Shown here: in pieces, positions 23,852 through 32,459 of the stretch
Layout of the letters: each line of letters begins with the position of its first letter
How positions within the stretch are numbered: position 1 is the stretch's first letter
DNA from: Methanoculleus sp.
GTDB lineage: Archaea > Halobacteriota > Methanomicrobia > Methanomicrobiales > Methanoculleaceae
DNA: 64,000 bases
NCBI GenBank assembly: GCA_018433835.1
Contig: JAHDQM010000020.1
Span: forward strand, 25,922 to 89,921
Direction of reading: 5' to 3'
Notes under the pieces: generated by a model
Seen by the model: the letters and a program-made list of their open reading frames with translations, nothing else
The model's database searches: none
What the model was told of the DNA's origin: nothing
Made by a program: the position numbers and the translations under genes

Positions 23852-24976
23852 TCATAACAGACCACGGTAGTATTTCTCAACCTGCACCGTGACCTTACCC
23901 CAATCGAAATCTCTCGCAGTCCTGGTTATCAGGTCTTGATTTTCCGGTCCTTTCTCCAACCAGAAGAGAATCCCCTCCCCCAGCTCCCCCGCCGAGAGCC
24001 CCGAGCGGTACCCGTTCACGCCCTCCTGCACGAGATCCCCCGCCGCGTTCCCCGGGTGGTCCGTCGTCACCACGGGGAGCCCGCAGGCCATCGCCTCCAG
24101 CGCCGCGATCCCGAAGCCCTCGCGGGTCGAGGGGAGGACGAAGACCCGTGACGCCTTCATCGCGGCGACGACCGAGTCGTGGTCGGGGAGGAAACCGGTG
24201 AAGGTCACCGCCCCGGCGAGCCCGAGGTCGTGCGCGAGCCGCTCGAGCGCCGGCCGCTCCGGGCCGTCGCCGACGACCAGGGCGCGGAGATCGGGGACCT
24301 CTTTCCGGACCGGCACGAGCGCCCGGAGGAGAAGGTCGACGTTTTTTTCCCGGATCAGCCGGCCGGTGAAGATGACGTCGGAGCCCTCCGCCGCCGGGGC
24401 GACGGCCGCGATCCGTTCCGTGTCGATCCCGTTCGGGACGACCGGGACCGGTCCGGCGACCCCGAGGGCTTCGAGTGCCCGGGCCGTCGAGGGCGAGACC
24501 GCGACCGGGTGAACGGTGAGCCCGGCGGCCAGCCGCTCGACGGCCTTCCCGAACGCCCCCCGCGGCCCGAGGTAGTCATACCAGTAGTCGCCCCAGACCT
24601 CGTGCCAGGTGACGACGAGCGGGAACCCCCGCCGCACCGACGCCGCCTTCGCCGCAAAGCAGGAGAAGTAGGGGAAGTTCTGGCAGTCGACGACGTCGGC
24701 GCCGGAGGAGAGAAGCGGCCGGAGCACCGCCTTTCCGAACCGGAGCGCCTGCGGGACCGTCCGCCGGCCGCCTGCATACAGGGCCTCGCCGGGACAGACG
24801 CCGTGTATGGTCACCCCGTCCCGCTCGATCGTCGCCGGGCCGTCCCATGAGCGCATCCCGTAGACGTGGACCTCGTGCCCCCGGTCCGCGAGCCGGACCG
24901 AGACCTCGCGGATGCGCTTCTCGACCCCGCCTTTCACCCAGGGGTAGACGGCGTCGTAGACGTAGGCGATCTTCAG
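23852..24976 (-). CDS. GT4 family glycosyltransferase, probable CTG start
   Basis: The 374-residue enzyme begins (L/M)KIAYVYDAVYPWVKGGVEK, the usual N-terminus of a GT4 protein, and ends with the donor-binding domain (SRVFVLPSTREGFGIAALEA, ending in the E-x7-E motif). AGGAGG lies exactly seven bases before a CTG at 24976, and no ATG/GTG is near, so CTG is the likely start. The open frame continues to 25345 only because a dispersed hairpin repeat lies upstream; those 123 extra residues look nothing like a protein. Two-domain GT-B fold; acceptor and donor unknown. Confidence 0.8.
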   Translation of the reverse strand: MKIAYVYDAVYPWVKGGVEKRIREVSVRLADRGHEVHVYGMRSWDGPATIERDGVTIHGVCPGEALYAGGRRTVPQALRFGKAVLRPLLSSGADVVDCQNFPYFSCFAAKAASVRRGFPLVVTWHEVWGDYWYDYLGPRGAFGKAVERLAAGLTVHPVAVSPSTARALEALGVAGPVPVVPNGIDTERIAAVAPAAEGSDVIFTGRLIREKNVDLLLRALVPVRKEVPDLRALVVGDGPERPALERLAHDLGLAGAVTFTGFLPDHDSVVAAMKASRVFVLPSTREGFGIAALEAMACGLPVVTTDHPGNAAGDLVQEGVNGYRSGLSAGELGEGILFWLEKGPENQDLITRTARDFDWGKVTVQVEKYYRGLL

Positions 24977-25049
24977 GGGGTGTCCTCCTGTGGATAGGTT
25001 GCGGGAGGAGGGGGATAAGGGTATTCGTTTTGGGGAACGACTTCCCCGA

Positions 25050-25245
25050 AGTGCGACGTTCCGGAGCGCGACTGCCGGGACGGCAGGAGCGTGAGCACCG
25101 AAGGTGCGGAGGGAAGGAGTTCGAGAAGACCGAAGGTCTTTGAGGCGCGAGCGTAGTGAGCACGAGCACCGCGAGGCGCGAGGTCCACCCGGCGGAACGG
25201 CGGGTGCATGAGCACCGTTAGGTGCGAGGAGGGCCGGGATAGCAT
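25050..25245 (+). repeat. Dispersed CCGAAGG-hairpin repeat cluster, copy 4
   Basis: Contains in order TGCCG-GGA-CGGCA, GCACC-GAA-GGTGC, AAGACC-GAA-GGTCTT, GCACC-GCGAGG-type and GCACC-GTTA-GGTGC stems, separated by GGAGCGTGAG- or GCGCGAG-type linkers. It lies between the GT4 gene and the PIN gene. Confidence 0.7.
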
Positions 25246-25357
25246 CTCTCCGGGAAGGGGTTGGCCGGTTCCCCCCGGGAGTCGGAGAAGGGAATCTGGT
25301 CGTGCCGGAGGAGGGATGCAAGTTCAGAACAGCACAGCAACGCATAACAACTATACG

Positions 25358-25867
25358 CTATACCGTTGCGTCTGCAGAAGGGCGTACCAGGGTGAGAAAC
25401 TCTACCCGGTTAAAATCCTGATCATTCGTCGCAAAATAGTCGATATCGTGCTTGCGTGCAGATGCAGCGTGCAGCGCATCAGAGAATAGCAGCCCATACT
25501 GTTGCGAGATCTGGAGGGTATCGCTCAGGAGATCGGATGTATCGAGGACTATGAGGTTATACTGTTCCAGCACCTCTCTGGTCATGACATACGGGGTGCT
25601 TATGTCGGTCAAAACGTCCGGATGTTTCTTTATATAGGCAATCGCCTTCCGTGGTGAAAGATGCTTCTCCATGTACATCTGGGTGAGAAGAGCTTTGTGG
25701 AAGAGCTCGTCTACAACAGTGGAATTGATATAGCCCGTAATATCTTTGGTCTGCACCTTTTCGAGAAGTGTTTCGCACGATGAAGAGAAACGCGTGATGG
25801 TATAAGCGTAGAGGAGGATATTTGTGTCAAGAAACACCGATCCCTCCTCCAATTCAGAGAAGTTCAT
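25358..25867 (-). CDS. PIN-domain ribonuclease (VapC-like toxin)
   Basis: A 169-residue PIN protein: VFLDTNILLYAY (first acidic residue), TVVDELFHKAL (conserved Glu), and LLFSDALHAASARKHDIDYFATNDQDF (the last acidic cluster). PIN toxins cleave RNA with metal ions. Its ATG overlaps the stop of the upstream gene, whose C-terminal half looks like the matching antitoxin. All acidic residues are present, so the toxin may be active. Confidence 0.82.
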   Translation of the reverse strand: MNFSELEEGSVFLDTNILLYAYTITRFSSSCETLLEKVQTKDITGYINSTVVDELFHKALLTQMYMEKHLSPRKAIAYIKKHPDVLTDISTPYVMTREVLEQYNLIVLDTSDLLSDTLQISQQYGLLFSDALHAASARKHDIDYFATNDQDFNRVEFLTLVRPSADATV

Positions 25868-26355
25868 CAGTACAACTCTTCAAGATCTTTTTCGGCCAGT
25901 TTCAGGACGTATTCTTCAGGAGCATAGAGCTTTGTCATTTTTTTAGGTCTTCTTTTCAACCGGACCATCACTCTCTCTTCCCCCTGTTCCAGGGGCTGAT
26001 CGAGCCGGATTGTCGTATTATCGATTAGTGTTCCATCGACCTCTACCGACATGGGACCACTCCATGGGATCACTATGAGAGCCTGAATAATAAAAGGTTC
26101 TTTCGTTATCGTGACCGGAAGTGGGGCTTCACTCGACAGGGCCGGCGCTCGTGCAGTCCGGGATGTGATCAACCCTGCATGAGTTCTGATCTCAACACCT
26201 TTTCGATGCAAAAGAGCAAGAGCCGCGAGGTACATCGCATAGTAGGCACGATTGATCGAGTCTTCATAGTGACCTTCAGTGCAGAGGGTGCGCGCTGCAT
26301 CGAGGCGCTGATGCGATTTGCAAAGAAGCGCTGTTATAACAGACCGATCAGCCAT
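25867..26355 (-). CDS. Fusion of a truncated HEPN toxin and a PIN-type antitoxin
   Basis: Residues 1-~66 (CKSHQRLDAARTLCTEGHYE, then AYYAMYLAALALLHRKGVEI, HAGLI) are the first half of a HEPN domain, and an MNT gene lies directly upstream, as in normal MNT-HEPN pairs. At about residue 67 the sequence switches to a different protein, a beta-rich ~95-residue segment (PFIIQALIVIPWSGPMSVEV, then LYAPEEYVLKLAEKDLEELY). This segment directly precedes the PIN toxin and looks like its antitoxin. The HEPN catalytic R-x-H region is lost. A deletion has evidently joined two adjacent toxin-antitoxin operons. The antitoxin half may still work. Confidence 0.65.
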   Translation of the reverse strand: MADRSVITALLCKSHQRLDAARTLCTEGHYEDSINRAYYAMYLAALALLHRKGVEIRTHAGLITSRTARAPALSSEAPLPVTITKEPFIIQALIVIPWSGPMSVEVDGTLIDNTTIRLDQPLEQGEERVMVRLKRRPKKMTKLYAPEEYVLKLAEKDLEELY

Positions 26356-26357
26356 GC

Positions 26358-26675
26358 CTAAACCGCCACGCCATCCCGGATAACATGCCTGATGAAGGGA
26401 TACTGCCGGTGCGCCGCAACATCGGCCCGCGAGATGACCTTGACCGAGAGCCGCTCACCCGTCTGCATCAGCAGATCAAAAGCAAGTCCGTTGAGGTATT
26501 CGCGAAGACGAAAGTCCTCTCTGGACGTAATCACAAGGATATCGATATCTGATTCCGGCCGATCATCTCCCCGTGCCACGGAGCCAAAGAGTATGATCTC
26601 TTCTATTGCATCGCCGCACGCCTCCCGTGCCTTTGCCGCGAACTCCTGGACGATCGGCCGCTTGACCGAAAGCAT
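26358..26675 (-). CDS. Minimal nucleotidyltransferase (MNT antitoxin)
   Basis: A 105-residue MNT protein from ATG 26675: GS at 31-32 (ILFGSVARGD) and the metal pair D43/D45 (SDIDILV). The frame is open far upstream, but only this part is protein-like. It lacks the helix-turn-helix seen in the other two MNT genes in the window. Its partner HEPN directly downstream is truncated and fused, so the MNT now has no intact toxin. An ACAAC-TCC-GTTGT inverted repeat abuts the start and a TATTATA-like stretch lies about 20-30 bases upstream, suggesting a leaderless, autoregulated promoter. Confidence 0.75.
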   Translation of the reverse strand: MLSVKRPIVQEFAAKAREACGDAIEEIILFGSVARGDDRPESDIDILVITSREDFRLREYLNGLAFDLLMQTGERLSVKVISRADVAAHRQYPFIRHVIRDGVAV

Positions 26676-26759
26676 ACAACGGAGTTGTTGTGAATATACG
26701 GCTATAATGATTACTGCTCTGGCGGTCAGACACCCCCTTCTCTGCCGGGGAGATCGCCC

Positions 26760-26911
26760 AATTGGTTGGGAGAAGCAAGAAATGGGTATCAGTCGGTTAC
26801 TTAAAGCCGATGATACGTGACGGCCAACTGGAATACGTGATCCCCGGAGAGCCAAACCATCCGGAGCAGAAATACACAGTGGGAAGAAGTGAACAGGAAA
26901 TCTGAATGCAA
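26760..26911 (+). pseudogene. Possible C-terminal remnant of a RecG-like/AlbA_2 regulator
   Basis: A short frame reads MIRDGQLEYVIPGEPNHPEQ then KYTVGRSEQ and stops. This resembles the final winged helix of HATPase_c_4 regulators (LVRDGLLEYTIPxKPxSxxQKY). Nothing upstream continues the family. The rest of 26676-27100 holds no supported gene. Confidence 0.3.
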
Positions 26912-27099
26912 ACTCTGCAGGTTCTTCCCGCACTCCGGATACCGGAGGACTGTCGACGTGGGATATAGGCAATAGTGCTCTTTTCCACAGGGATGCAAGG
27001 AATTTGAACACTGTTTACTTACCAACCACTTTGCCTACTACGCCGATTCCAAATGAACAGACCATATCCGGCCTTCATCCCACGCGGAACGCTCCCCTT

Positions 27100-27290
27100 C
27101 GTCCCCCCACCTCGCCCGCGCTTCGTGCTCCTCTTTTGCACCTGCGGTGCTCATGCTCCGGCTCTATGGCCCGTCGGACTCCGCACCTGGGGTGTGAAGT
27201 GCGAGTGTAGCGAGCATGAGAATCCCAAAGGGTTTCGATGTGCGACGGTTCGGCAGGGTCGGAGCGGGCACCCCGGTACCTGTCCTGTCG
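27100..27290 (-). repeat. Dispersed hairpin repeat cluster, copy 5
   Basis: On the minus strand CCGGAGCATGAG precedes GCACC-GCA-GGTGC; further pieces match GTGCGAGTGTAGCGAGCATGAG-type linkers and AACCC-AAAGGGTT-type stems. It ends just before the promoter of the gene at 27368. Confidence 0.55.
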
Positions 27291-27300
27291 GGGCGCCTAT

Positions 27301-27350
27301 TATGGCAAATTTATTCACTGTGGCAAATGTGCACACCAATAAATATCATA
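27301..27350 (+). promoter_or_regulatory. Promoter with direct repeats before the RelBE-like pair
   Basis: GGCAAAT occurs twice (about 27304 and 27322) just upstream of a TATA-like CAATAAATATCAT (about 27338-27350). The start at 27368 has no ribosome binding site, so a leaderless transcript is likely. The direct repeats may bind the antitoxin; this is inference. Confidence 0.4.
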
Positions 27351-27367
27351 ACGATCCATGGAGATGC

Positions 27368-27598
27368 ATGTCTTCCGCCACAAGCGATGTCGGCAACCAG
27401 ATCAAGCGCATTCCCGTGAAAAAGCCCACCTGGATGGACCTGCACGACCTCAAAGAGGCCGGAGAGAGCTATGATGAGCTGCTTAGCCGGATGATCCGGC
27501 GCGAGCGTGACTATCGCGACTGGAAGATGATCGTCGAGATCGAGGAGACCGGCGAGTTCGTAGCCTTCGACCCGAACGACCTCCTGCAGGACGACTGA
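27368..27598 (+). CDS. Antitoxin of a RelBE/ParDE-like pair
   Basis: A 76-residue protein, IKRIPVKKPTWMDLHDLKEA then GESYDELLSRMIRRERDY, of the small archaeal antitoxin family with a 'GESYDELLSRMI' signature (DUF7557-like). The N-terminal part resembles ribbon-helix-helix proteins and the acidic tail would block the toxin. A GTG toxin gene follows after 21 bases. Confidence 0.7.
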   Translation: MSSATSDVGNQIKRIPVKKPTWMDLHDLKEAGESYDELLSRMIRRERDYRDWKMIVEIEETGEFVAFDPNDLLQDD

Positions 27599-27619
27599 GG
27601 CGCCCGGGAGCAGGAGAGC

Positions 27620-27901
27620 GTGTTCACCGTTCTGATCGAGAGGAAGGCACGGGAGTTCTTAAAGCGGCTCCCCCCAAAAACCCGGCGCATCGTCGTTGAA
27701 AAGATCCAGGAACTCGCGGATGACCCGTTTCCGGGAGGGAACAAGGAGAAACTTGAGTTTCCCCATCCCCCTGCAGTCTACCGCCTCCATATCAGCAGAT
27801 CCTTCACAGTTTTCTATATCGTCGAGCATGAGGAGAGCATCGTCAAGATCGAAAAGATCGTGACGATCGAGAGGGCGCACAAGGAGTATTCACGCCGGTG
27901 A
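27620..27901 (+). CDS. RelE/ParE-type toxin
   Basis: A 93-residue protein starting at GTG 27620, with CAGGAGAG upstream. Typical RelE/ParE pattern: FTVLIERKAREFLKRLPPKT, then ELADDPFPGGNKEKLEF, YRLHISRSFTVFYIVE and a final IVTIERAHKEYSRR. These toxins cleave mRNA on the ribosome or inhibit gyrase. Arg and Lys residues around the expected active site are kept. The pair looks intact. Confidence 0.8.
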   Translation: MFTVLIERKAREFLKRLPPKTRRIVVEKIQELADDPFPGGNKEKLEFPHPPAVYRLHISRSFTVFYIVEHEESIVKIEKIVTIERAHKEYSRR

Positions 27902-28005
27902 GGCCCCGGCCGGGGGGAGAGGCCGGGTGCTGGCCGCATCCCCACCCACACAGCAGGAGGATCATGTGGGAGCACGGAGCGCGAATCCCACCTCCAGTCA
28001 TACCT

Positions 28006-28017
28006 CTTAATTACCGG
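28006..28017 (+). promoter_or_regulatory. TATA-like box of aglB
   Basis: CTTAATTACC lies about 30 bases before ATG 28044, with no ribosome binding site between. Confidence 0.4.
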
Positions 28018-28043
28018 CCGCCCCCAAGATCAACCTACGACCT

Positions 28044-30482
28044 ATGGCTCCTGCTGCACGAAAAGATCATAAAACCGCACTCACCGCCGCCATCCTGCTC
28101 GTCTTCATGCTCGTGGCGATCCTCCTCCGCGCAATCCCCCACGCCGTGCTCGTCGACGGCTCGTTCACCAGCCTCATCGGCGCCGACGCCTGGTACAACC
28201 TCCGCCAGGTCGAGGCGATCGCGGCAAACTACCCCGGCTACGCCTGGTTCGACCCGATGACCGCCTACCCGACGGGGAAGGAGATCGCGTGGGGGCCGCT
28301 CTTCCCGTTCATCACCGCCACCCTCTGCACCCTCGCCGGGGCGGCGTCCCGGCCCGAGATCGTTTATACCGCCGCGTGGGTCCCCCCGCTCCTCGCCGCC
28401 GCCGTCGTCCCGGTGGTCTACCTCACCGGAAAGACCATCGGCGACAGAAAGACCGGCCTCGTCGCCGCCGGGCTCATCACGATCGTCTCGGCATCGTTCT
28501 TCGCGCGGTCGATCTTCGGGTTCGTCGACCATCACGTCGCCGAGACACTCTTCTCCACCCTCTTCTGCCTCGCCTACATCGCCGCGCTCGCCTACGCCGC
28601 CCGGCACCCGGTCACGCTCGCGGAGACAAAAACCATCCTCCCCGTCGCGCTCCTCGCCCTCGGCGCCGGGGCCGCATACCTCCTCGGCCTCCTCGTCATG
28701 CCGACGATGATCCTCTTCGCGCTCATCGCCGGGATCTTCACGCTGCTCCAGGCCGTACGGAACCACCTCGACGGCACCGGGCCGGAGGGGCTCCTCCTCG
28801 TCAACGCCGTCACCTTCGCCGTTCCCGCGGTCTTCCTGCCCATATCCGGGTTCATGGTCGACTCGATGTCGCTCTCGCTCTACTCCGTCGCCCACGTCTA
28901 CGCCTACCTCCTCCTGATCGCCGCGACCGCCCTCCTCTCCGGCATCTCGCTGACGCTCAAAGGAAAGCGGCGTGAGTACCTCGCCGCTCTTGTCGCGCTC
29001 GGGATCGCTGCGATCGCCTTCCTCAACCTCTCCGACGTCGGGAAGACGATGACGAGCGGCCTTATGACGTTCTTCGGCCGGGATATGACGGCCACCGCCA
29101 TCCGGGAGATGGGGCCATGGGACGCCGGACTCGCGTGGCAGAGCTTCAACGTCGGCCTCCTCCTCATCCCCGCCGGGCTTGCCGTGCTTGCCCTCCGGGC
29201 CCGGCGCGAGAACCGGCCGGAACTCCTCTTTACGATCGTCTGGTCGGTCGTCATCCTGATTGCGACCATCCAGCACCTGCGGTTCGAGTACTACCTCGCC
29301 GTGAACCTCGCGCTCCTTGCGGCGATCGTCGTAGCGTGGGCGCTCGACTATGGGCTTCCCAAGACGACCGCGTTCTTCAGGGAGCCGGAGGGCAAAAAGA
29401 AGAAAAAAACGCTTCCCACCGCGGAGGTCGCGGCCGTCGGGATCGCCGTCCTCCTCGTCGTGGCCCTCGTCGGAGCATCGGCCTCGGAAAACATCGGCTA
29501 CGCGCAAAACGGCGTTCCCCGCACCATGCTCGCCGACGACTGGCGAAACGCCCTCGAGTGGATGAACGCCAATACCCCCGGCCCCGGCGTGGACTACTAC
29601 GCGATCTACGACCAGAATTCCTTCACCTACCCCGAAGAGTCCTACGGCGTCATGTCCTGGTGGGACTACGGCCACTGGATCACCTTCATCGCGCAACGGA
29701 TCCCGGTCACCAACCCCTTCCAGGACAACGTCCGCCGCGCCAGCGGGTTCTTCCTCGCCACCGCCGAAGAAAAGGCCGACGCAGCCGGCTCCCGCTACGT
29801 CGTCACCGACGGGAGGATGGCCGCCGAAGTGTTCCCGGCCATCGCCTACTGGCACGACGCGGCGGCGGGGACCGAGCCCTACGCGACGGCGCTCCTCGTG
29901 CCGGTGGGAGGGGACACCTACAGCATCGAGCCGCTCTATAAGGAGGCCTACTACGAGACGATGGCGGTGCGGCTCCAGGCCCTTGACGGGACGCGGGTAG
30001 AGCCGGAGAAAGCCCTCTACGCCGAGTACGACACCGCTTCGGTCCCGGAGACCGGCTACGCGAGGCTGACCGACAGCCGGGAGATGAACCCCGCCGAGGC
30101 GCAGGCGGCGGTCGACGCCTACGCAGGACCGGGTAAGGCCGCGGTCTTCGGGACCGGTGCCGCCACCCCGCCCGGAACCGTCCCGGCGCTCAAACACTAC
30201 CGGCTCGTCTACGAGTCCTCGCCGGATGCGGAAACAAGCGTGAAGATCTTTGAATTCGTCGAAGGCGCCGTGATCCCGGGCGAGGGCGTCATAGAGGTCA
30301 CGGTCGTCACCAACACCGGGCGGGAGTTCGTCTACCGGCAGCAGAGCGAGAACGGGACTTTCGTCGTCCCCTACTCCACGACCGGCAACCCCTACGACGT
30401 GAAGACCGTCGGGAACTACCGGATCGTCGGCGGCACGGGAGAGTTCACGGCGACCGAGGAGGCCGTGACGAGAGGAGCGTAG
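28044..30482 (+). CDS. aglB: Oligosaccharyltransferase STT3/AglB
   Basis: An 812-residue membrane enzyme that transfers a glycan from dolichyl phosphate to Asn in N-x-S/T sequons outside the cell. About 13 transmembrane segments fill residues ~15-480. The first external loop carries GADAWYNLRQVEA (catalytic Asp), and the second carries FVDHHVAETLF (metal-binding D-x-x-H-like). The WWDYG motif (MSWWDYGHWITF) is at ~538 in the soluble C-terminal domain. Length and motif order match archaeal AglB. It would glycosylate S-layer and secreted proteins such as those encoded after 52 kb. It ends convergent with the lipid synthase gene, overlapping by 38 bases. Confidence 0.93.
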   Translation: MAPAARKDHKTALTAAILLVFMLVAILLRAIPHAVLVDGSFTSLIGADAWYNLRQVEAIAANYPGYAWFDPMTAYPTGKEIAWGPLFPFITATLCTLAGAASRPEIVYTAAWVPPLLAAAVVPVVYLTGKTIGDRKTGLVAAGLITIVSASFFARSIFGFVDHHVAETLFSTLFCLAYIAALAYAARHPVTLAETKTILPVALLALGAGAAYLLGLLVMPTMILFALIAGIFTLLQAVRNHLDGTGPEGLLLVNAVTFAVPAVFLPISGFMVDSMSLSLYSVAHVYAYLLLIAATALLSGISLTLKGKRREYLAALVALGIAAIAFLNLSDVGKTMTSGLMTFFGRDMTATAIREMGPWDAGLAWQSFNVGLLLIPAGLAVLALRARRENRPELLFTIVWSVVILIATIQHLRFEYYLAVNLALLAAIVVAWALDYGLPKTTAFFREPEGKKKKKTLPTAEVAAVGIAVLLVVALVGASASENIGYAQNGVPRTMLADDWRNALEWMNANTPGPGVDYYAIYDQNSFTYPEESYGVMSWWDYGHWITFIAQRIPVTNPFQDNVRRASGFFLATAEEKADAAGSRYVVTDGRMAAEVFPAIAYWHDAAAGTEPYATALLVPVGGDTYSIEPLYKEAYYETMAVRLQALDGTRVEPEKALYAEYDTASVPETGYARLTDSREMNPAEAQAAVDAYAGPGKAAVFGTGAATPPGTVPALKHYRLVYESSPDAETSVKIFEFVEGAVIPGEGVIEVTVVTNTGREFVYRQQSENGTFVVPYSTTGNPYDVKTVGNYRIVGGTGEFTATEEAVTRGA

Positions 30483-31047
30483 CCCCCCTGACGCAGAGGA
30501 GCCTTCGCGCCGCAGTGGCGTTCGTCGCGACCGCAAGGACGACGAGCGCCGGGAGGACGAGACCGGTGAGCAATCCGACGATGACGACCGCGATCCGCTC
30601 CGGGCGGGCGAAGAGGCCGGCCCGGCACTCGACCCCGAGCCCTTCGGCCCGGGCCCGGGCGTAACTGACCATCAGCGACCCGACTGCGGCGGCAAACGCA
30701 GCCTCGACACCCCAGGCAGTCCCCGTCCCCGCGTAGTAAACGATCAGTCCGGCGTAAACCGCCGCCTCCGCGTAGCGGTCCAGGAACGAGTCGAAGAACG
30801 CCCCGAAGACCGAACCGGCGCCGGTCACGCGGGCGAGCGCCCCGTCGAGGGCGTCGAAGGCGCAGGATGCCGCAACAGCGAGTCCGGCAAAGAAGAACGA
30901 TCCTCCGGCGCAGAGAACCCCGGCGACCGCCATCCCGAAAAACCCAAGCAGCGTGAGGGTGTTCGGGGTCGCCCCCGTCCGGGCGACGAGAGCCGCGATC
31001 CGCGTGAGCGTCCCGTTCGTCCTTGCCCGGAGCAGCTCCTCGATCAT
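30445..31047 (-). CDS. CDP-alcohol phosphatidyltransferase, archaetidylinositol phosphate synthase-like
   Basis: A 200-residue membrane enzyme with the CDP-alcohol phosphotransferase motif DALDGALARVTGAGSVFGAF followed by FDSFLDR (D-x2-D-G-x2-A-R-x8-G-x3-D-x3-D). In archaea this class joins CDP-archaeol and inositol-1-phosphate in ether lipid synthesis. Five or six hydrophobic segments are visible. The last ~20 residues (after ATNATAARR) overlap the 3' end of aglB and may be an extension. A GGATATAATC TATA box lies about 100 bases upstream. Confidence 0.8.
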   Translation of the reverse strand: MIEELLRARTNGTLTRIAALVARTGATPNTLTLLGFFGMAVAGVLCAGGSFFFAGLAVAASCAFDALDGALARVTGAGSVFGAFFDSFLDRYAEAAVYAGLIVYYAGTGTAWGVEAAFAAAVGSLMVSYARARAEGLGVECRAGLFARPERIAVVIVGLLTGLVLPALVVLAVATNATAARRLLCVRGATLLSSRPPRSP

Positions 31048-31283
31048 CGGCCCGTCACCCCAAAGAGATGATCCGCGACCGCCCCCGACTGCACCATGGC
31101 AAAAGATCGTCGCTCTCAGGAGATAAGGGTGTCTCTCCCGGCGGGGTAATGATTATATCCATAGTCCTAATGGGTGTAACCATTCTGCCGCCCGGTGACG
31201 GGAAGCGTGAGATCCGGCCGCCAGAGCATCCATACACCGTGGACTTCGGGGACGGGAGAGGCCTGGAGAACAGGAGAGAGCCT

Positions 31284-31523
31284 TCACTCCCTCTGCAGGG
31301 CACGGATATATTCGGCGAGGAACTGCTCAATGTCGCCGACATCCTCCCGGAGCAGATCGTAAATCCCGTCGTTGTCGATGTCCCAATAGATGCGGATCAA
31401 CCGGACCATCGCCTACAGGCGTTTTCCAAAGTCTTCGTCGAAGAACCCTTGTTCCTGCAGGATACGGAACGTGTCGGCACAGGCATGGGTCCCCCGTCCC
31501 GGGACACCGGAGTGGAGGATGCG
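31284..31523 (-). pseudogene. HepT-like (DUF86) toxin remnant with an in-frame stop
   Basis: The minus strand reads ACADTFRILQEQGFFDEDFG, KRL, stop (TAG near 31410), then AMVRLIRIYWDIDNDGIYDL and LREDVGDIEQFLAEYIRALQ to a TGA at 31284. This is the C-terminal two-thirds of a DUF86/HepT RNase with the MVRLRN-H-Y-like region changed to MVRLIRIYW. It lacks a start and a partner MNT gene. The rest of 31048-31589 holds only the promoter of the lipid synthase and no other gene. Confidence 0.55.
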
Positions 31524-31589
31524 GCGGGCCGTGCAGACCCGCGGAAGGGGGGCAGCGTAACTTCCCGAACAGCAAAAATAGGGAAGAGC

Positions 31590-32444
31590 CTAGCGCGTCC
31601 CGCCGCAGCCGCAGGTGCAGCCCGCCGGTTTCCTGGCGCCGACCCTGATGCTCACGATACTCTTGCTGATCGACGCCCTCTCGTCCTCGCCGAGAGAGAA
31701 CTCCCCGAGGACCCCGGCAAGCTCCGGCTCGCTCACGATCAGGTCGAGCGGGAAGACCGTCTCCCCCTGGACCATGACCTCCGTAAAGCCTGCACCGGCG
31801 ATACTGCCGAGGTACTCCTCCTTCGCCAGCGCTCCCGCAACACAGCTGCTGTAGAGGAGCGCCGAGTCGCGGAGGGGTGCCGGGAGGGGTGCCGTCAGCA
31901 CGATGTCGGAGACCATGAGCCTGCCGCCGGGACGGAGGACCCGGAACGCCTCTGCAAAGACCTGCGGTTTATCGGTAGAGAGGTTGATGACGCAGTTTGA
32001 GAGGATCACGTCAACCGAGTTGTCCGCCACCGGCAGGTGCTCGATCTCGCCGAGACGGAACTCCACGTTCGCCCGCCCGCTCTTTTTTGCGTTCTCCCGC
32101 GCCTTATCGAGCATCTCGGGCGTCATGTCGACGCCGATGACGCGGCCCGCCGGCCCGACACGCTCTGATGCGAGGAAGCAGTCGAATCCCGCTCCCGACC
32201 CCAGGTCAAGGACGACGTCGCCTTCCCGGAGGGAGGCAAGAGCCACGGGGTTGCCGCACCCGAGCCCCAGGTTCGCGCCCTCCGGCACCCGTTCGAGGTC
32301 TTCCTCCGAGTAGCCGATGCCGAGGCTCACCGACTCGGCCGTCCTGCCGGTGCCGCAGCACCCGGTGCCGCACCCGCACCCGCCCTGCCGGACCACCTGC
32401 CCGTATGCATTCCGTACCTGTTTGTGGATATCTTCTTCCTTCAT
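31590..32444 (-). CDS. arsM: Arsenite methyltransferase
   Basis: A 284-residue SAM-dependent methyltransferase. The N-terminus has a Cys-rich GGCGCGTGCCG, then [20 protein letters not shown] (SAM loop), [17 protein letters not shown] (the conserved ArsM Cys) and a Cys-rich C-terminus (GCTCGCGG). ArsM converts As(III) to methylated, often volatile, arsenic. The gene follows the AbrB-type protein by 15 bases and probably shares its promoter with the TTCNGAA repeats at 32784-32808. Confidence 0.88.
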   Translation of the reverse strand: MKEEDIHKQVRNAYGQVVRQGGCGCGTGCCGTGRTAESVSLGIGYSEEDLERVPEGANLGLGCGNPVALASLREGDVVLDLGSGAGFDCFLASERVGPAGRVIGVDMTPEMLDKARENAKKSGRANVEFRLGEIEHLPVADNSVDVILSNCVINLSTDKPQVFAEAFRVLRPGGRLMVSDIVLTAPLPAPLRDSALLYSSCVAGALAKEEYLGSIAGAGFTEVMVQGETVFPLDLIVSEPELAGVLGEFSLGEDERASISKSIVSIRVGARKPAGCTCGCGGTR

Positions 32445-32459
32445 CGCGATAACTCCCGG

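Noticed and set aside
28035..30536. Long minus-strand open frame (833 codons) opposite aglB
   Set aside because: It mirrors a GC-rich gene with strong third-position bias; the translation is Arg/Asp/Gly-rich with no motifs, while the plus strand gives a full AglB.
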